Origin: Erythroxylum novogranatense
Taxonomy: Eukaryota > Streptophyta > Magnoliopsida > Malpighiales > Erythroxylaceae
Direction of reading: 5' to 3'
Length of the DNA stretch: 64,000 nucleotides
NCBI GenBank assembly: GCA_029891385.1
Contig: CM057224.1
Coordinates: forward strand, 27,979,005 to 28,043,004
Of this stretch, positions 22,568-35,214 are shown in pieces (position 1 is the stretch's first letter; every line of letters starts with the position of its first letter). A model generated the notes under the pieces. The model worked only from the letters and a program-made list of their open reading frames with translations, ran no database searches and was not told where the DNA came from. Position numbers and translations under genes: made by a program.

Positions 22568-25500
22568 ATTCTCCCCTCCTAATAAAAATTTCGTCCTCGA
22601 AATTTCATATACGATTGATCAGGAAGGCAGGGGAGTCTTTTTGATTAATACACTCTGTTTCTCACTATTTTCACTACACAACCAAATTCGGTCAATGAAC
22701 GGAGATCAAAACAATCAATTATTCTTTTTCCCTTTCTCAAACTTTCCATGATTTTACTACTTTCTGATGATTACGCGCAATTCGTCACTTTCAATATCAA
22801 TAACTATATCGGATCCTAACAATCTTTCCAATTCTATCTATGAAACACTTTGTGAATCCGAATCATCTTTAGGTTTTAACCTAACTGACCAATCCATAAT
22901 TCTATTTACAACACAGTCGCATAAAGGCCACTTATCACGAATTCAATTTCCTATAATTATACCCTTATTTCCATCCAAGTACATTTTTGGCCGAGGCGAT
23001 ACACTTCAATATATTCCATTTACTACTTATCAGATTTCGTTATTATCAAAACACAAATCTCATGAGATTTATAACCTCAGTGTGAATCAATTCGGCTCAA
23101 TGCCACCATCTTAAATTACTTAACCTATCACTTTATTGCCCTGATCACATATTATAGGGATAACGACTCTTTTTAGCAGTAAGACCCCTTATACACTATT
23201 CGTCACCAATATAATGATGGTCATACCACAATCACTTTGCACTAGACATCAATCTCATATCCCAATGAACTCCAAAATTATCAGTTTCACATTTGTCTCC
23301 AGCAGTCAAGCCTGTTGGTTAATCTCTCTTATAATCATTCGATTTCCCATTCTAACCTTTCAATTACATTTTCCATACGCTCTTGCTAGAACATAAAGCT
23401 TTGATCATTCCTTACGTTTTCACTAACAGTTCCCGTAATGAATATCACCCATATTTCTTAATTTGAACTATACCTATCACATTCCTCAACAAATGGAATT
23501 ATCTTTAGTTCTTCGATACGGTTTACAATTTCTACATCCTCACTTTGGGTTTTGCCAATCCGCTTTGATGCACACCAACTTTGAAATTCCCATAGCTAAT
23601 AATGCTTTCTTTTGCCCCTTTTTATCAGTTCGACTATAACACTTAATAATACACTAGATTTGATAACCTTATTGCCCAAATATTGATCTTCTGCAATTGA
23701 ATTTATTTCTTTATTTCTTTATTTCTTTGTTCAATCCCTTGAATTGTACCATTGGCTTAGTTTGAAGAAATCAGTCGTTGAATCCTTTTCAAATCATTCA
23801 AATGCATGAAATAACTCAATCGTTATCGATTTGCATATTCATAGACATCTTCAAACTATTTCTGTACGATTAATGTCTCCAAGCTTTTAGGCCACACTCA
23901 GTAACAAATGTCAAATCATCAATCATAATACCGCCCATAGATTCATAGTTGTCCCAAGGTGCATAAAATCACTTTGTCCAATTTCCATATATCACATCAG
24001 AACCTTTACTGGAACACTTCAGTATAGATAGTGAATTCTTCAAATGTCTCCTTTATGATCATCAGTCATAAAATTCGCATGTTTTCCTCAATTATTCTCG
24101 TCAATTTGCTAAAACCAGAAAATCTTTGACAATTTTTGAATGCATCCAGCATTCCATTAGTTCTCATTAATTCCAAATTCCGCATACACATATCTTTTGA
24201 ACTTTCGCATTTTATCACTACTTATATCTTTATTAATTCTCCCAATATCCCATGTTCGCATACTAATCCATCCATTATTCATTCAATCAGATTAAGATTC
24301 ACTCTTAAGAGACTTGCATGTCAACCAATTTCCTCAACTATACCAATTCATCTATTCCTTATGCTTATATCCATTATCCACTCCAAACACAATTTAGACA
24401 TGTTCCTTTTCAGTAATACAATAACCTTAGTTAACTCCTAACTCTTTCATTATCGAACGTCTCCAATGAGGAACAATTTTCGTTTAATTTTTCTCATCAT
24501 ATCATATTCTGCCACATGTTCCTTACCTAAATTTCTCCACATAACGCAATTTATTTATGATAGATCACCCACTGACTTGAATAAACAATCGTTATATCGA
24601 TCTCGTACTTCTAGAACATAATTACACAAAGTATACACGAACCTTTAATCCCCTCAACTTCGCAATTACTATTTCCTTAATATTCAGTACTTTTCTTCAA
24701 TAATCAAAACCATCTCATTAACATAATGTGCACTTTTTCAGTAGCATATTTTATCTCTTACGATTGAGTCATAAAACCTTATCAATCAACTATTTTCCAT
24801 CTCTATAATATTTCATGAAGCTCAATCTCTGAAGGGCACTTAAACAATTTCTTTTCCTCTACTATCTTACCATTCATCACCATAATTATCACATCCTATC
24901 TGACAATATATCTCTATAGTCCCATCAATTTGCCCGTTAATAGATCATACTGCTAAGAATACCTTAATTACATTTAATTCTCGATCACCATTTTCTTTTT
25001 GGTACCAATTCTCGATCATGGGGACCTTACTATATTCATGTCCCTCTTTTTATTCCCTCAAGCTCATTACCAATGTGAACACCTTTAACTGTCTCTCTTC
25101 TTTCTCAATTGATCATTCTGAACATTTTCATGCCTTACTCTCACTCATTTTGAACTTGAGCTACCAACATTATAATCGGAGCTTACGTAATAGGCTACCG
25201 ATTACTTTATTCATTTATGCTTGATCATTTCACCCATGATGGTAATCCCACTATCAGATATACACTTACAGTGACAAATGAACGCAGCAACCTTCCTGTA
25301 TACACTCATCCTCGTTCGTGAGGATCATATACAATCTCTAGTCATTCACAATTGATCATTATAAGCACTTTCATTTCTTATTCTAAATTATAAAGAATTA
25401 CTTTTATTTTATTTATTTTTTCTGACAAGAATTCTGGCTAGCAAGTATCCATTAACTCATCAATTACAGTTTAACATTTTCACTTAACATAGGGCTCCCA

Positions 25501-26188
25501 TAATTAGGTGTGCATTAGGCAGATCAATTGAACCCGAACAACTTTTTCATCTACCAATTTCATTGTCTTACATTTCAATCTTTTCATTATTGCATTATAC
25601 CCATATATTTCCGCACTCCAATCAATATCACAGATATGAAATCAATCTTGATTTTTGCACTTAATATATTTTGACTCCAAATCACCAATCCTTATTTATA
25701 ACTCTCATCACGGTAATCAATCCCAATTGTAACTTTTCTATATCATAGAACACTTTATTATCATTTACCTTGTACACTGGAAATCTTACCATTATCACAT
25801 CTCTATTTTTCCTCTATTAATTTACAACTATAATCTTTATTTCTAACTCATATTCAAGGATATACCCAATATAACTCTAATATTGTACTTCACACTATAT
25901 ATATCCGTCAATACCAGCACACTAACTATTCTTCTGTCTGACCGAACCATACACTTTTTCTTATTTTGCGATATCCATTTCTTCCTTTTATCACATTCTA
26001 ACACATTATCCTTTTTCTCACTTTTTCTAACCGCTAAAACGACTGAGACATACTTATGCATACGACCCATATACTACACTGGGGATCAGTTGTCACTGTC
26101 TGCCGTGACATGACTGAAATACATACACCCTATGTTTCAGACTATGCCCAGATACATTACGTACTACTGGGCTCTGATACCACCTAAA
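22568..26188 (-). other. LARD internal region without coding capacity
   Basis: AT-rich, about 3.6 kb. Its left 50 bp (22568-22620) are the reversed polypurine tract and pol-tail sequence shared with 34660-34705. Its right end holds the reversed primer site. The open frames within (22560-22751, 22767-23114, 24136-24441, 25843-26113) are short, on either strand, and match no retrotransposon domain that I recognise. Confidence 0.8.
26171..26182 (-). promoter_or_regulatory. LARD primer-binding site
   Basis: GCTCTGATACCA on the plus strand, so TGGTATCAGAGC on the element's strand, six bases inside the 5' LTR. It is the same initiator Met tRNA site as at 18018. Confidence 0.9.
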
Positions 26189-26789
26189 TGTAACACCCCA
26201 CTCCCGCAAGACCTGAATCCGACATCGACAGTGATATCCAGGTCCGTGCCCCGCGAGGGTGGCGTGCTACATCACTCAGTATAACTTTTTTTTTTCACAT
26301 ACTCACACATATTATCGTGAATGCGGAAAACAATTTATATAAACAATTCAATGGCTTTGGGGCCCTTTTTACATTTACAATTTATTTCAGTCAATTGACT
26401 TTACAACTTGTCCAACTTAGTAATACAAAAGTCCAAGAATAGAAATACTAAGATGACGCCAACCGATCCCGACCACTTCTCCGCTTCCTCAACTAATAGA
26501 TGTCATACGCCTGCTGCTAACGGGTATTCTTCTAAGTCCTGAAAAATAGATGCAAATTTTGGGTGAGTTTTATGAACTCGGTGAGAAACCATCATCGATG
26601 GTTCACTCAATTCATGCATGTTCAATCACTTATCAAATATCACATACGATCACGATTCACAAATGTAATCTCAAATAATACATACCATTACATTTCACAA
26701 ATGTAAGGCGTATCACCTTTCATACAATCCAAATTCAATCATACCATATATGCAATGCACATGAGACCCTTTCTATTTTCATTACGTTG

Positions 26790-26979
26790 TTGTGACCGTG
26801 CTTTGGCTGCCTCAATGCGGGCACATTGCGTTGAGCCGTGGCTTCAAACATTGGGCTTGAAGCCCTAATACATTGAGCCCGAGGCTCAATACGTTGGACT
26901 CGAGGTCTGTGCGTTGAAATGAAAGCTCTCATATCGTTAGGCGTGATATGCCCCGATACGGTGGCTGCTCCGGTCACAA
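26790..26979 (-). repeat. Variable LTR cassette bracketed by TTGTGACCG and CGGTCACAA
   Basis: Brackets at 26790-26798 and 26971-26979. The contents parallel 18991-19185 with scattered indels. Confidence 0.8.
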
Positions 26980-27884
26980 CCGCCTTTATCTGATCATATC
27001 CTTATGCATGAATGCATATGTTCCAATTTCCATTTACAATTATTTCTATCACTTACATTCAATGCCATTTCCTATTTCTTCGACCTTCGGTCCCAGATTT
27101 CAATCATATATTTTTCCAATTTATTGCATCATACCATATCGCATTTAAAAGTCACATCCAATGTATTGAAATGACAATTAACACTTCAATATCAATTTCC
27201 CATTTCCTCGGACCTTTGGTCCGAGATCTCCAATATAAACATTCACACACAGATTACACACAAGCAAAGACTTCGTTATCTCATTCCAAATATTTCGACA
27301 CCTATGGTCCAAATCAATCAAAATCAAACACACATAAACCCTCCATTATCTCCACATGGCATAATTGCAAAATCTTAAACACATAAGGTTGAGGAACCAA
27401 CTAGGTTACTCACCGCACTTCGAAACTAACATCTGAAGTTTCAAGAACGTCGGTAGATCGACGCTCCAAATGTGCCTCTATAACAAACAGAGAGGGAATC
27501 CGATCACTAATTATCCAATCCGAACTAATATAATTCACATGTAAGTGTATAATGTATGTTCATGAGATTTCCGGCCCTAAATCCAAATTTTTCCCGTCAT
27601 AAAAAATCAAAAATTAGAAAACTATAGCCACTGATATCACTCAATTCGGATCTCGATCGGTCCAAAAATAAATAAAACAGTGACCATAGAACAATTACTC
27701 GGGGCCACGTCAATTTCCCGTCCTAAAATTCCCAATTTCTCAAAAAATGAAATTCAATATTTCACTAATCCGATGCCTCAAGAATCAGGTCAATCGGACG
27801 TCGGACGGAAAAGAAATTGACAAAAGAAACACCAAATACCAAATAATCAAATAATAATAAATAATAATAAAAAAAAATCAGATG

Positions 27885-28018
27885 GCCTCGTCACTAGGGC
27901 GAGGCGTCGCCCTAGTGATGTCGTCTGATCCGGCGTCGTCGCTAGGGCGACACGTCGCCCTAGTGACGCCGTTCAAACAAGCCTCGTCATTAGGGCGAGC
28001 CGTCGCCCTAGTGACCGG
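27885..28018 (-). repeat. GC-rich hairpin block in the LARD 5' LTR
   Basis: Clear stems: TCACTAGGGCGA (27891-27902) with TCGCCCTAGTGA (27907-27918) is a 12-bp stem with a 4-base loop, followed by two more stems of the same words. The open frame at 27882-28088 (repeated SSLGR.VALVT) is a translation of this repeat, not a gene. Confidence 0.88.
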
Positions 28019-30386
28019 GCAATATATCATTCTCATTCTTTTTTTTTTTCAGATTTTTAAACCAACTTTCAATACCTATAACTCTTAGCACACAGATCAG
28101 AAAAATACAAATTATACCTTGTTGGAAAGATAAAGAAACCCTCTACAATTCTCAAGAAGACCATAAAAATCAATCTCACCCCTAAGGGTGTTAAAAATCC
28201 CTTCAAAGCTACTGCCTACTCAAATCCCAATAAAACAGAATAGTACATTGCAAATTCCATAACTCTCTGATTCTTCAGCCAAAAATTACCACATAAATAT
28301 GCTCAATAAGCTCACAATGTCATCTACTACTTTCATGAACAACTCAAAATCAAATTCCATAACTAACTAGGTCAAACAATTCAACAAAGAATCTGTCCAC
28401 TGAAATTAACCAATCTGAACAGTACATTTCACATCAGTATATCTCTTAACACAAATGTCACTAAATTCACTACCTTATATCCCTGAAAAGATAAGATCTC
28501 AAAATTCAATTTTCATGAAGAACTCAAAATCTAATTCAATTTCTAACAATTTCAAAACTGTCATGCAAGTTACTGCCATGATCAGCAGTTCATAACCTAA
28601 TGCAGGTTCAATGTTTGCAAAATCATAACTCCCAACTCTGACCTCTAAAAATTACACACCATATATCATTTTCAAGGTAATTTCTTCCTCTACAATTTTT
28701 CAGAAGATAACACACACCAATTCAGTTCACAGAAACTGCTAAAATTGCTTCCAATCCGCAAGCTCACAAACTCAACACTTAGGCTAGGTTTCATCAAAAT
28801 GCTCAAAACCAGTCAATAGTAATCAGTTCATATATCCCAATATACATCTCTAAAAATATCAAGATCAGTGGAAATGGAAAGCTAACTCAATATGCTACAA
28901 CTTCCATGAAGACCATTTTCCCAAATTCCATCTCAATTAATTTAGAAAAATCAGCAAAATAATCAGGTCATATATGCGGGTACTGTTCACAGACCCTACA
29001 ACCAGAAACTTTCCATGCAAAAATTCACCTTCCTAACATTACAATTTAACAACACCTATTTCACACTAAATTGAAGCCAACATCCCAAAGTTTACTTAAA
29101 CACAAACCTCACCTCATTTTCTCACCTATACAATTAGTTATAACCAAAACATTGCAATAGGTCAAATTGCATTTTCCAGCTTTTCAACATTAACCTAACT
29201 CCTATCATTTCTAACACCAATAACACATCACTAAGCATCCATTTATACCTCTAATTCAACCACAAATTCATCACAACATATACTTATATAATTATTCAAA
29301 AGTTGGCAGCACCCACATAACCAATTTCCATAATTTATTTCCATTCATTAAACATCATAAACATCATTAAAACATCTCTTTCACATTCTTTAACTATCAT
29401 AACCCATTCCCTCACTCAAGCATAGTCTTAAACCCATACAAACCTACCACTTTCATGATCAAATAAATGCATAAATGATCTCCATGAATGCTTTTAACTA
29501 CCATAAGAATAAGAACAAACATTAATACTCACCTTAAATAAGTTATAAGCTCTCAAATCTCCAAGTCACTCACACTTCTCAACCTCTCCCAAAACCTATG
29601 GCTATCACAAACATCACAAGGATCATCATCTTCTCAAGGATTCAACTTGGTTTATGGTGTGCAAGGAAGAAGCAAGCAAGGAACCAAGGCAAACCTTCTT
29701 GTATGGAAAAAAAAGAAGAGGATTTGAAGGAGAAAAAGAACCACACCAAAGAAGAAAGCAATGTTTTGGATGAGAAGGAAGGAGAGCTTTTCAAAGCTTT
29801 TCCAAAATGAATTTTTAAGTATAGCAAAGAGGAAAAGTCGTGGATGATGGTGAATGAAGACAAAACTAATAAATAAAGGGACACTTGGCTTGATTTTTAA
29901 TGAAGAAAAGACAAAAAACTTAATTAACAACATTTAAACATAACTCTAATCCAATTTAATCTTAATCTATCATAATCTAATGGTTCCATAACAATTCCCA
30001 CAATTATTTATTCACTAATCTCATGTCATTAGGCAATCCTTTTCAGTACAAAAAAGGCTCACTCAGCTAGTCAGTTGGAATTTTCCGGTCCGGCCAGAAC
30101 CTCGAAAAATTCCAGAAAAATTCTCATAAATCCCTAAAAATGGGAAACAATTTATGACGCACTCCAAATAATTTTCCAAGTACAATTATCCCATAAATTT
30201 CACAAAAGATCTCAATTTGAAACCTAAGCCGGAAAATGTCATGAATGCATGTATACCATGTGCAAGTACAACACAATCATCAGTTATAGAGGCTATATGA
30301 TGTATGTTCATGCCGAGTTATAATTCAATACTCCTAACCCGTCCCAATTTACTAAAATACCCTTCCCATCGGAGATGGGATTTACA

Positions 30387-31290
30387 GTTTTGATTATGCA
30401 GTCTCTCTCCTTCAGGGTCTAGCATACCAGTGGTGGAAGACTGTTCCGGGCAGTACCATCAGACCCTTTATTCTAACTTAGGAGGACTTCTTGAGGGCGT
30501 TCAGAGATAACTATATGCCCAAGGTTTATTTGGAGATGAAGATGCAGGAGTTTTTAGAATTGAGACAGGGTCGGATGTCAGTGGCCGAGTATGAGGTTAA
30601 GTTAATGAGCTTATGGGGTATGCCACTGCTCTGATTTCTACTAAGGCTGATAGGTGCCTGAGATTTGAGGGAGGGCTCAATCTGGAGATCTGTACCAGGT
30701 TGGCCCGATCTGATATGGGCACCTTTATTGAGTTGAAGCTGCTGCAGTGTGGGTTGAACAGCTTCTGAGACAGAGCCAGACTGAGATGGGTTTCAGAGGG
30801 AAGAGAGTGAGTGACAGTCAGGGCAGTTTTGGCAGGGGCTTTAGTAAGCGCTAGAGAAGGACCTGCAGGTCATCTGGAGGAGCTAGACAGACTAGTTTTA
30901 GGCAGAGAAGAAGATTTTTACAGACTGGCAATGGTAGTGGCAGAGGTTCAGGGCAGCTTCCTCCAGTGTGTGAACATTGCGAGAGGAGGCACAGTGGGGA
31001 GTGTCGGTGGCTGATTGGAGCCTGCCTTAGATGCGGCTCAATGGACCACCAGGTTAGGGATTGCCCCGCCACCTTGGGAGCTCAGTCTACTATGACTGGG
31101 AGATCTGGCAGCAACACCACAATACAGCAAAGTCGTGGTGGTGGATCAGGACTAAGGGGCCGAGGTAGATGCCGAGGCCGAGCTGAGGGGTCCGTTGTGA
31201 GGACTAAGGGACAGAGCAGTAGACCGCAGTCCCAGGCTAGAGTCTATGCCATGACTCGCAGGAGGCTCAGGATTCCCCAGATATTGTTGC
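30387..31290 (+). pseudogene. Gypsy gag, C-terminal part with zinc knuckle
   Basis: Begins with the gag core DYAVSLLQGLAYQWWKTVP, in frame with the part before the LARD. A TAG replaces the expected Trp codon in the LTWEDFLRAF context (about 30479). A frame change occurs by about 30620. The zinc knuckle CLRCGSMDHQVRDCP is at about 31023-31067, preceded by CEHCERRHSGEC at about 30969. The tail is Gly/Arg/Ser-rich (31130-31220), as is usual after the knuckle. Capsid and nucleocapsid protein, non-functional. Confidence 0.88.
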
Positions 31291-31294
31291 GGAT

Positions 31295-31612
31295 ATGCTT
31301 CTGATTTCTAGCTTTGAGGCATATGCATTGTTGGATCCTGGATCCACTCATTCATTTATTGCACCACATATGACATGTAGACTACATGGGGATAGGGAGA
31401 GATTACAGTATGGGCTAGAGGTGAGTACACCTCTAGGTAGTACGACTGTATTGGGAGAGGTCTGTAAGGGGTGCCCGATTCAGATTAATCGAGCAGTTTT
31501 GAGGGCAGATCTTGTTGTACTGCCTCTGCGAGAGATTGATGTGATTTTGGGATGGGTAGCTTCTCGCTTCATAGGGTCGTCATGGATCGTTATACCAAGG
31601 AGGTTGTATTGA
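31295..31612 (+). pseudogene. Gypsy protease region
   Basis: Contains YALLDPGSTHSFIA, where D-P-G-S is the variant of the aspartic protease active site common in plant Ty3-gypsy elements, and later LREIDVILGW, the conserved second protease segment (LPM..FDVILGMDWL in relatives). This frame passes into the pol frame between 31552 and 31612 with a one-base shift. It would cut the Gag-Pol polyprotein. Confidence 0.85.
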
Positions 31613-34600
31613 GTCTCTGGTCACCTAGAGTCAGATTTCAAGGAGTTAGTCGGCAATGCCGGCCGTATGATTTCTTTTACCGAATACCGAGGTTGATGCA
31701 GGGAAGATGTGAGGCCTATCTGGCCTACGTCATTGATTCCAGAGTTGAACAGAGGTTGTAGGATGCTCCCATGATTAGGGAATTCCCAGATGTGTTTCCC
31801 GATGAGTTACAGGGTTTACCGCCAGATCGGAAGACGGAGTTCTCGATTGACCTCATTCCAGGTACTACACCTATATCGATACCTCCATATAGCATGGCAC
31901 TGGTGGAACTGAGGGAGCTTAAGGCTCAGCTGCAGGAGCTTTTGGATAAAGGATTTATCAGACCCAGTGTTTCACCGTGGGGAGCTCCAGTTCTGTTTGT
32001 GAAGAAGAAGGATGGGACTTTGAGACTGTGCATCAATTATAGGCAGTTGAATCTGGTAACAGTAAAGAATAAGTATCCACTACCTAGGATTGATGATTTG
32101 TTTGATCAGTTGCAGGGGGCTCAGGTGTTCACTAAGTTGGATCTGCGATCTGGTTATTATCAGTTGAAGATAGCAGAGGCCGATGTGCCTAAGAGTGCTT
32201 TTAGGAGCAGGTACGGGCATTTCGAGTTCCTAGTGATGCCGTTTGGGTTAACAAATGCCCCGGTAACTTTCATGGCCTTGACGAATAGGATTTTTCAGCC
32301 TTACCTGGATCAGTTTGTGATAGTATTTATTGATGACATCTTGGTGTATTTTAGGAGTAGACAGGAGCACGCTGAGCATCTGAGGATTGTTTTGCAGACC
32401 ATGAGAGGGAAGTAGTTGTTTACTAAATTCAGTAAATGTGAATTTTGGCTGGATGAGGTAGTTTTTCTGGGGCACATTGTGACTGGTGAGGGTATTCAGG
32501 TGGATCCTCACAAGATAGAGGCAGTGTTACATTGGGAGGCACCTAGGAATGTGTCTGAGGTTCGGAGTTTCCTAAGATTGGCCGATTATTACCAGAGGTT
32601 TGTCGAGGGATTCTCGCTGATCTCAGCCCCTCTGATAAAACTTCTGAGGAAGAATGTACCGTTCAAATGGACTGAGGAGTGTCAGAAAAGCTTTGAGGAA
32701 CTGAAACATATGTTGACTTCTGCACCGGTGTTAGGTATTCCATCTGGAACTGGAGGTTATGAGATGTATAGTGGTGCTTCGCATCAGGGGCTGGGATGTG
32801 TTTTGATGTAGCATGGTAGAGTGATAGCGTATGCCTTGAGACAGTTGAGGTCTCACGAGGTGAATTATCCAGTGCATGATTTGGAGTTAGCTGTAGTTGT
32901 GTTTGCCCTGAAGATTTAGAGACATTATTTATATGGTGAGACATTCCAGATTTACACTGATCACAAGAGCTTGAGGTATCTGTTGAGTCAGAGAGAATTG
33001 AATCTTAGACAGAGGAGATGGATAGAGCTGCTTAAGGACTATGACTGCATGATTGAGTACCACCCAGGTAAGGCTAATGTGGTGGTAGATGCGTTGAGTA
33101 GGAGGTCTCACATCAGTACAGCTCAGATTCAAATTGGGAGATTTCCTAGTTTGATTCAGTTGAGAGCTTTGAATGTGTAGATGGATTTGGGTCAGGATGG
33201 GGCTTTGATAGCTACTTTGAGACTTAGGCCAATGCTGCATGACAGGATCAGGCGAGTTCAAGATAAGGATCTGGCTTTGGTGAGACTGATTGAGAGAGTG
33301 AGATCTGATATGACTTCTGAGTTTGAGTTGAGAGATGGGACTTTATGGATGGGTCAGAGACTGTGTGTGCCCGATGTGGATGATCTGAGACGTGAGATTC
33401 TAGAGGAGGCGCATATGGCTGCCTATGCTATGCATCCTGGTTCTACCAAGATGTATAATACTCTTAAGCCACATTTCTAGTGGCCTGGCATGAAGAGGCA
33501 GGTGGTGGAGTATGTTTCTAGATGTCTGACGTGCCAGCAAGTTAAGGGTGAGCACCAGGATCCAGTGGGGAAATTGCATTTGTTGCCCATTCCGGAGTGG
33601 AAATTGGAGCGAATTACTATGGATTTTATTATAGGGTTGCCTAGGACGCCGAGGCAGCATGATGCTATCTGGGTCATAGTGGATCGGTTGACTAAATCGG
33701 CCCACTTCTTACTAGTAAGGGAGAACAATACTCTCGATCAGTTGACCCAGAAGTATGTGGCAGAGATTGTGCGACTACACGGGATCCCGGTGTCTATAGT
33801 CTCAGACAGGGATCCCAGATTTGCCTCGAGGTTCTGGAAGAGTTTACAGGCTGGTATGGGTGCCAGACTGAATTTTAGTATAGCTTTTCATCCTCCGACT
33901 GATGGGCAGAGTGAGAGGACGATTAAGATTGCTGAGGATATGCTTCGGTCTTATGTATTGGAGTTCAGAGGAGCACGGGATCAGTATTTGGCTCTGATTG
34001 AGTTTGCATACAACAATCATTACCACAGCAGTTTTGGGATGGCACCGTATAAGGCTTTGTATGGGCGACAGTGTCGATCATCTCTGTATTGGGATGAAGA
34101 GGGTGTGAGGATGATTGAGGGTCCCGAGCTGATTTAGGATACTATAGATAAGGTGAAACTGATTCGGAGTCGCATTAAGGCGGGTCAGGATAGACAGAAG
34201 AGTTATGTGGATCAGCATTGGCGGGAGATAGAGTTTAGTGTAGGCAACAGAGTGTTCCTCCGAGTGTCACCTTGGAGAGTAGTTTTGAGATTTGACAGGA
34301 AGGACAAGTTTAGCCCTCAGTATATTAGTCCGTATGAGATTATCGAGAGGATAGGACCGTTGGCATATTGATTGGCATTGCCGAGTGAGATGTCCCAGTT
34401 GCACGACGTGTTTCACGTGAGTATGCTCCGACGGTATCGATCAGATCCGACTCATGTGATTCCAGCTCAGGAGATTGAGGTGGCCAGTAATTTGAGTTAT
34501 ATTGAGGAGCCGGTTCAGATTGTGGGTTCTCGGGTCAAGCGGTTGAGGAATAGGGTTATTCCACTGGTAAAAGTCCTTTAGAAGAACCACTCATCTGAGG

Positions 34601-34680
34601 AAGCAACTTGGGAGACTGAGGAGCATATGAGGAGGCAGTATCCTCATCTATTCGATCAGACAGGTATGAAATTTCGGGAC
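31552..34680 (+). pseudogene. Gypsy pol: reverse transcriptase, RNase H, integrase; one frame with nine stops
   Basis: A single frame runs the whole way without a frameshift. [15 protein letters not shown], then [39 protein letters not shown] and the catalytic VFIDDILVY (about 32320-32350). RNase H: about 32750-33120, with the D of DALSRR near 33090; the usual first catalytic Asp is replaced ([11 protein letters not shown]). Integrase: H-H-C-C zinc finger ([12 protein letters not shown] to CLTCQQVK, 33400-33545), D in TMDFIIGLP (33622), D in SDRDPRF (about 33805), E in DGQSERT (about 33911). Stops lie near 31759, 32413, 32809, 32917, 33178, 33478, 34136, 34369 and 34579. Most are explained by one C-to-T or G-to-A change from CAG, TGG or CGA. 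Confidence 0.93.
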
Positions 34681-34692
34681 GAAATTTTTATT

Positions 34693-34704
34693 AGGAGGGG
34701 AGAA
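34693..34704 (+). promoter_or_regulatory. Gypsy polypurine tract
   Basis: AGGAGGGGAGAA directly before the 3' LTR start. The same tract in reverse lies next to 22568 in the LARD. Confidence 0.88.
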
Positions 34705-34705
34705 T

Positions 34706-35214
34706 TGTAACATCCCATCACTGATGGGAAGGTTATTTTGGTAAATTGGACTGGGTTAGGATTTCTATTGCATATTATTGATGAGCATTTTTTTGGCCTC
34801 TAATTTTAGAGGAATAAGTCATTTTGCACATGCATTATAGGTACATGCATTCATGGCATTTTTCGGCATTTAATTGTGAACATGATATGATTGGTGAATT
34901 TTTGAGATAAGTATAGTTGATTGCGATTTGTTTGAGAATTTTCAAAATAATTGGGTTTGATTAGTTGAATCAGAATGTCTTTAGAGTGTTTGCCAGTTGA
35001 TAGCGACTCATAGGAAATTTTTTTGAAAAATTTGGGAGTAAATGTCCGGACCGAAATTTTTCGAGTGACAGACTGGGTGACTAAATGATACTGAAATAAT
35101 TATCCAATGATAATGGGAAAAATAGATACTTGATTTTAGGAATAAAAATGACGAGCCATTGGAATTTAGAAACAACTTAGACCGGAAATGAGTTTTTGAA
35201 AAGAGTTAGAGTTT
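34706..35214 (+). repeat. Gypsy 3' LTR, first 509 bp only
   Basis: Matches 15157-15666 and then stops at AGAGTTT (35208-35214), where the sequence passes into the copia LTR. About 2.35 kb of this LTR is missing. Confidence 0.92.

Larger units (their letters stand above)
18375..30386 (-). mobile_element. Non-autonomous LTR retrotransposon (LARD-like), 12.0 kb, with TSD
   Basis: Two LTRs of 4193 and 4198 bp (18375-22567 and 26189-30386) surround a 3.6 kb internal region. GTTTT flanks both ends (18370-18374 and 30387-30391). The orientation is reverse: the primer site is at 26171-26182 and the polypurine tract is next to 22568. The internal region has no recognisable gag, protease, RT or integrase. 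It shares with the family A gypsy element the TGTAACA..CCC ends, the tRNA site, and the tail GAAATTTCG..GACGAAATTT..GGAGGGGAGAAT. It therefore probably used proteins of related gypsy elements in trans. Confidence 0.9.
26189..30386 (-). repeat. LARD 5' LTR (right copy)
   Basis: Starts TGTAACACCCCACTCCCG and ends GATGGGATTTACA; one G of the usual TGTTACA end appears lost. Contains the cassette at 26790-26979 and the hairpin block at 27885-28018. Confidence 0.92.
15157..35214 (+). mobile_element. Ty3-gypsy element (family A, probably chromovirus-like), split by a LARD and truncated at its 3' end
   Basis: The 5' LTR is at 15157-18011, the primer site at 18018, gag at 18193-18369 plus 30387-31290, protease near 31300-31600, pol to about 34680, the polypurine tract at 34693, and the first 509 bp of the 3' LTR at 34706-35214. 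The left flank CTTAT (15152-15156) would be the target duplication, but the right flank was deleted. The order protease, RT, RNase H, integrase defines Ty3-gypsy. The C-terminal segment with SSEEATWE near 34600 resembles the end of chromovirus integrases; the clade (Tekay-like) is a guess. Confidence 0.9.

Noticed and set aside
27885..28018. Rho-independent terminators
   Set aside because: The stems are GC-rich, but they lie in a plant LTR and come as repeated palindromes; bacterial terminators do not apply.
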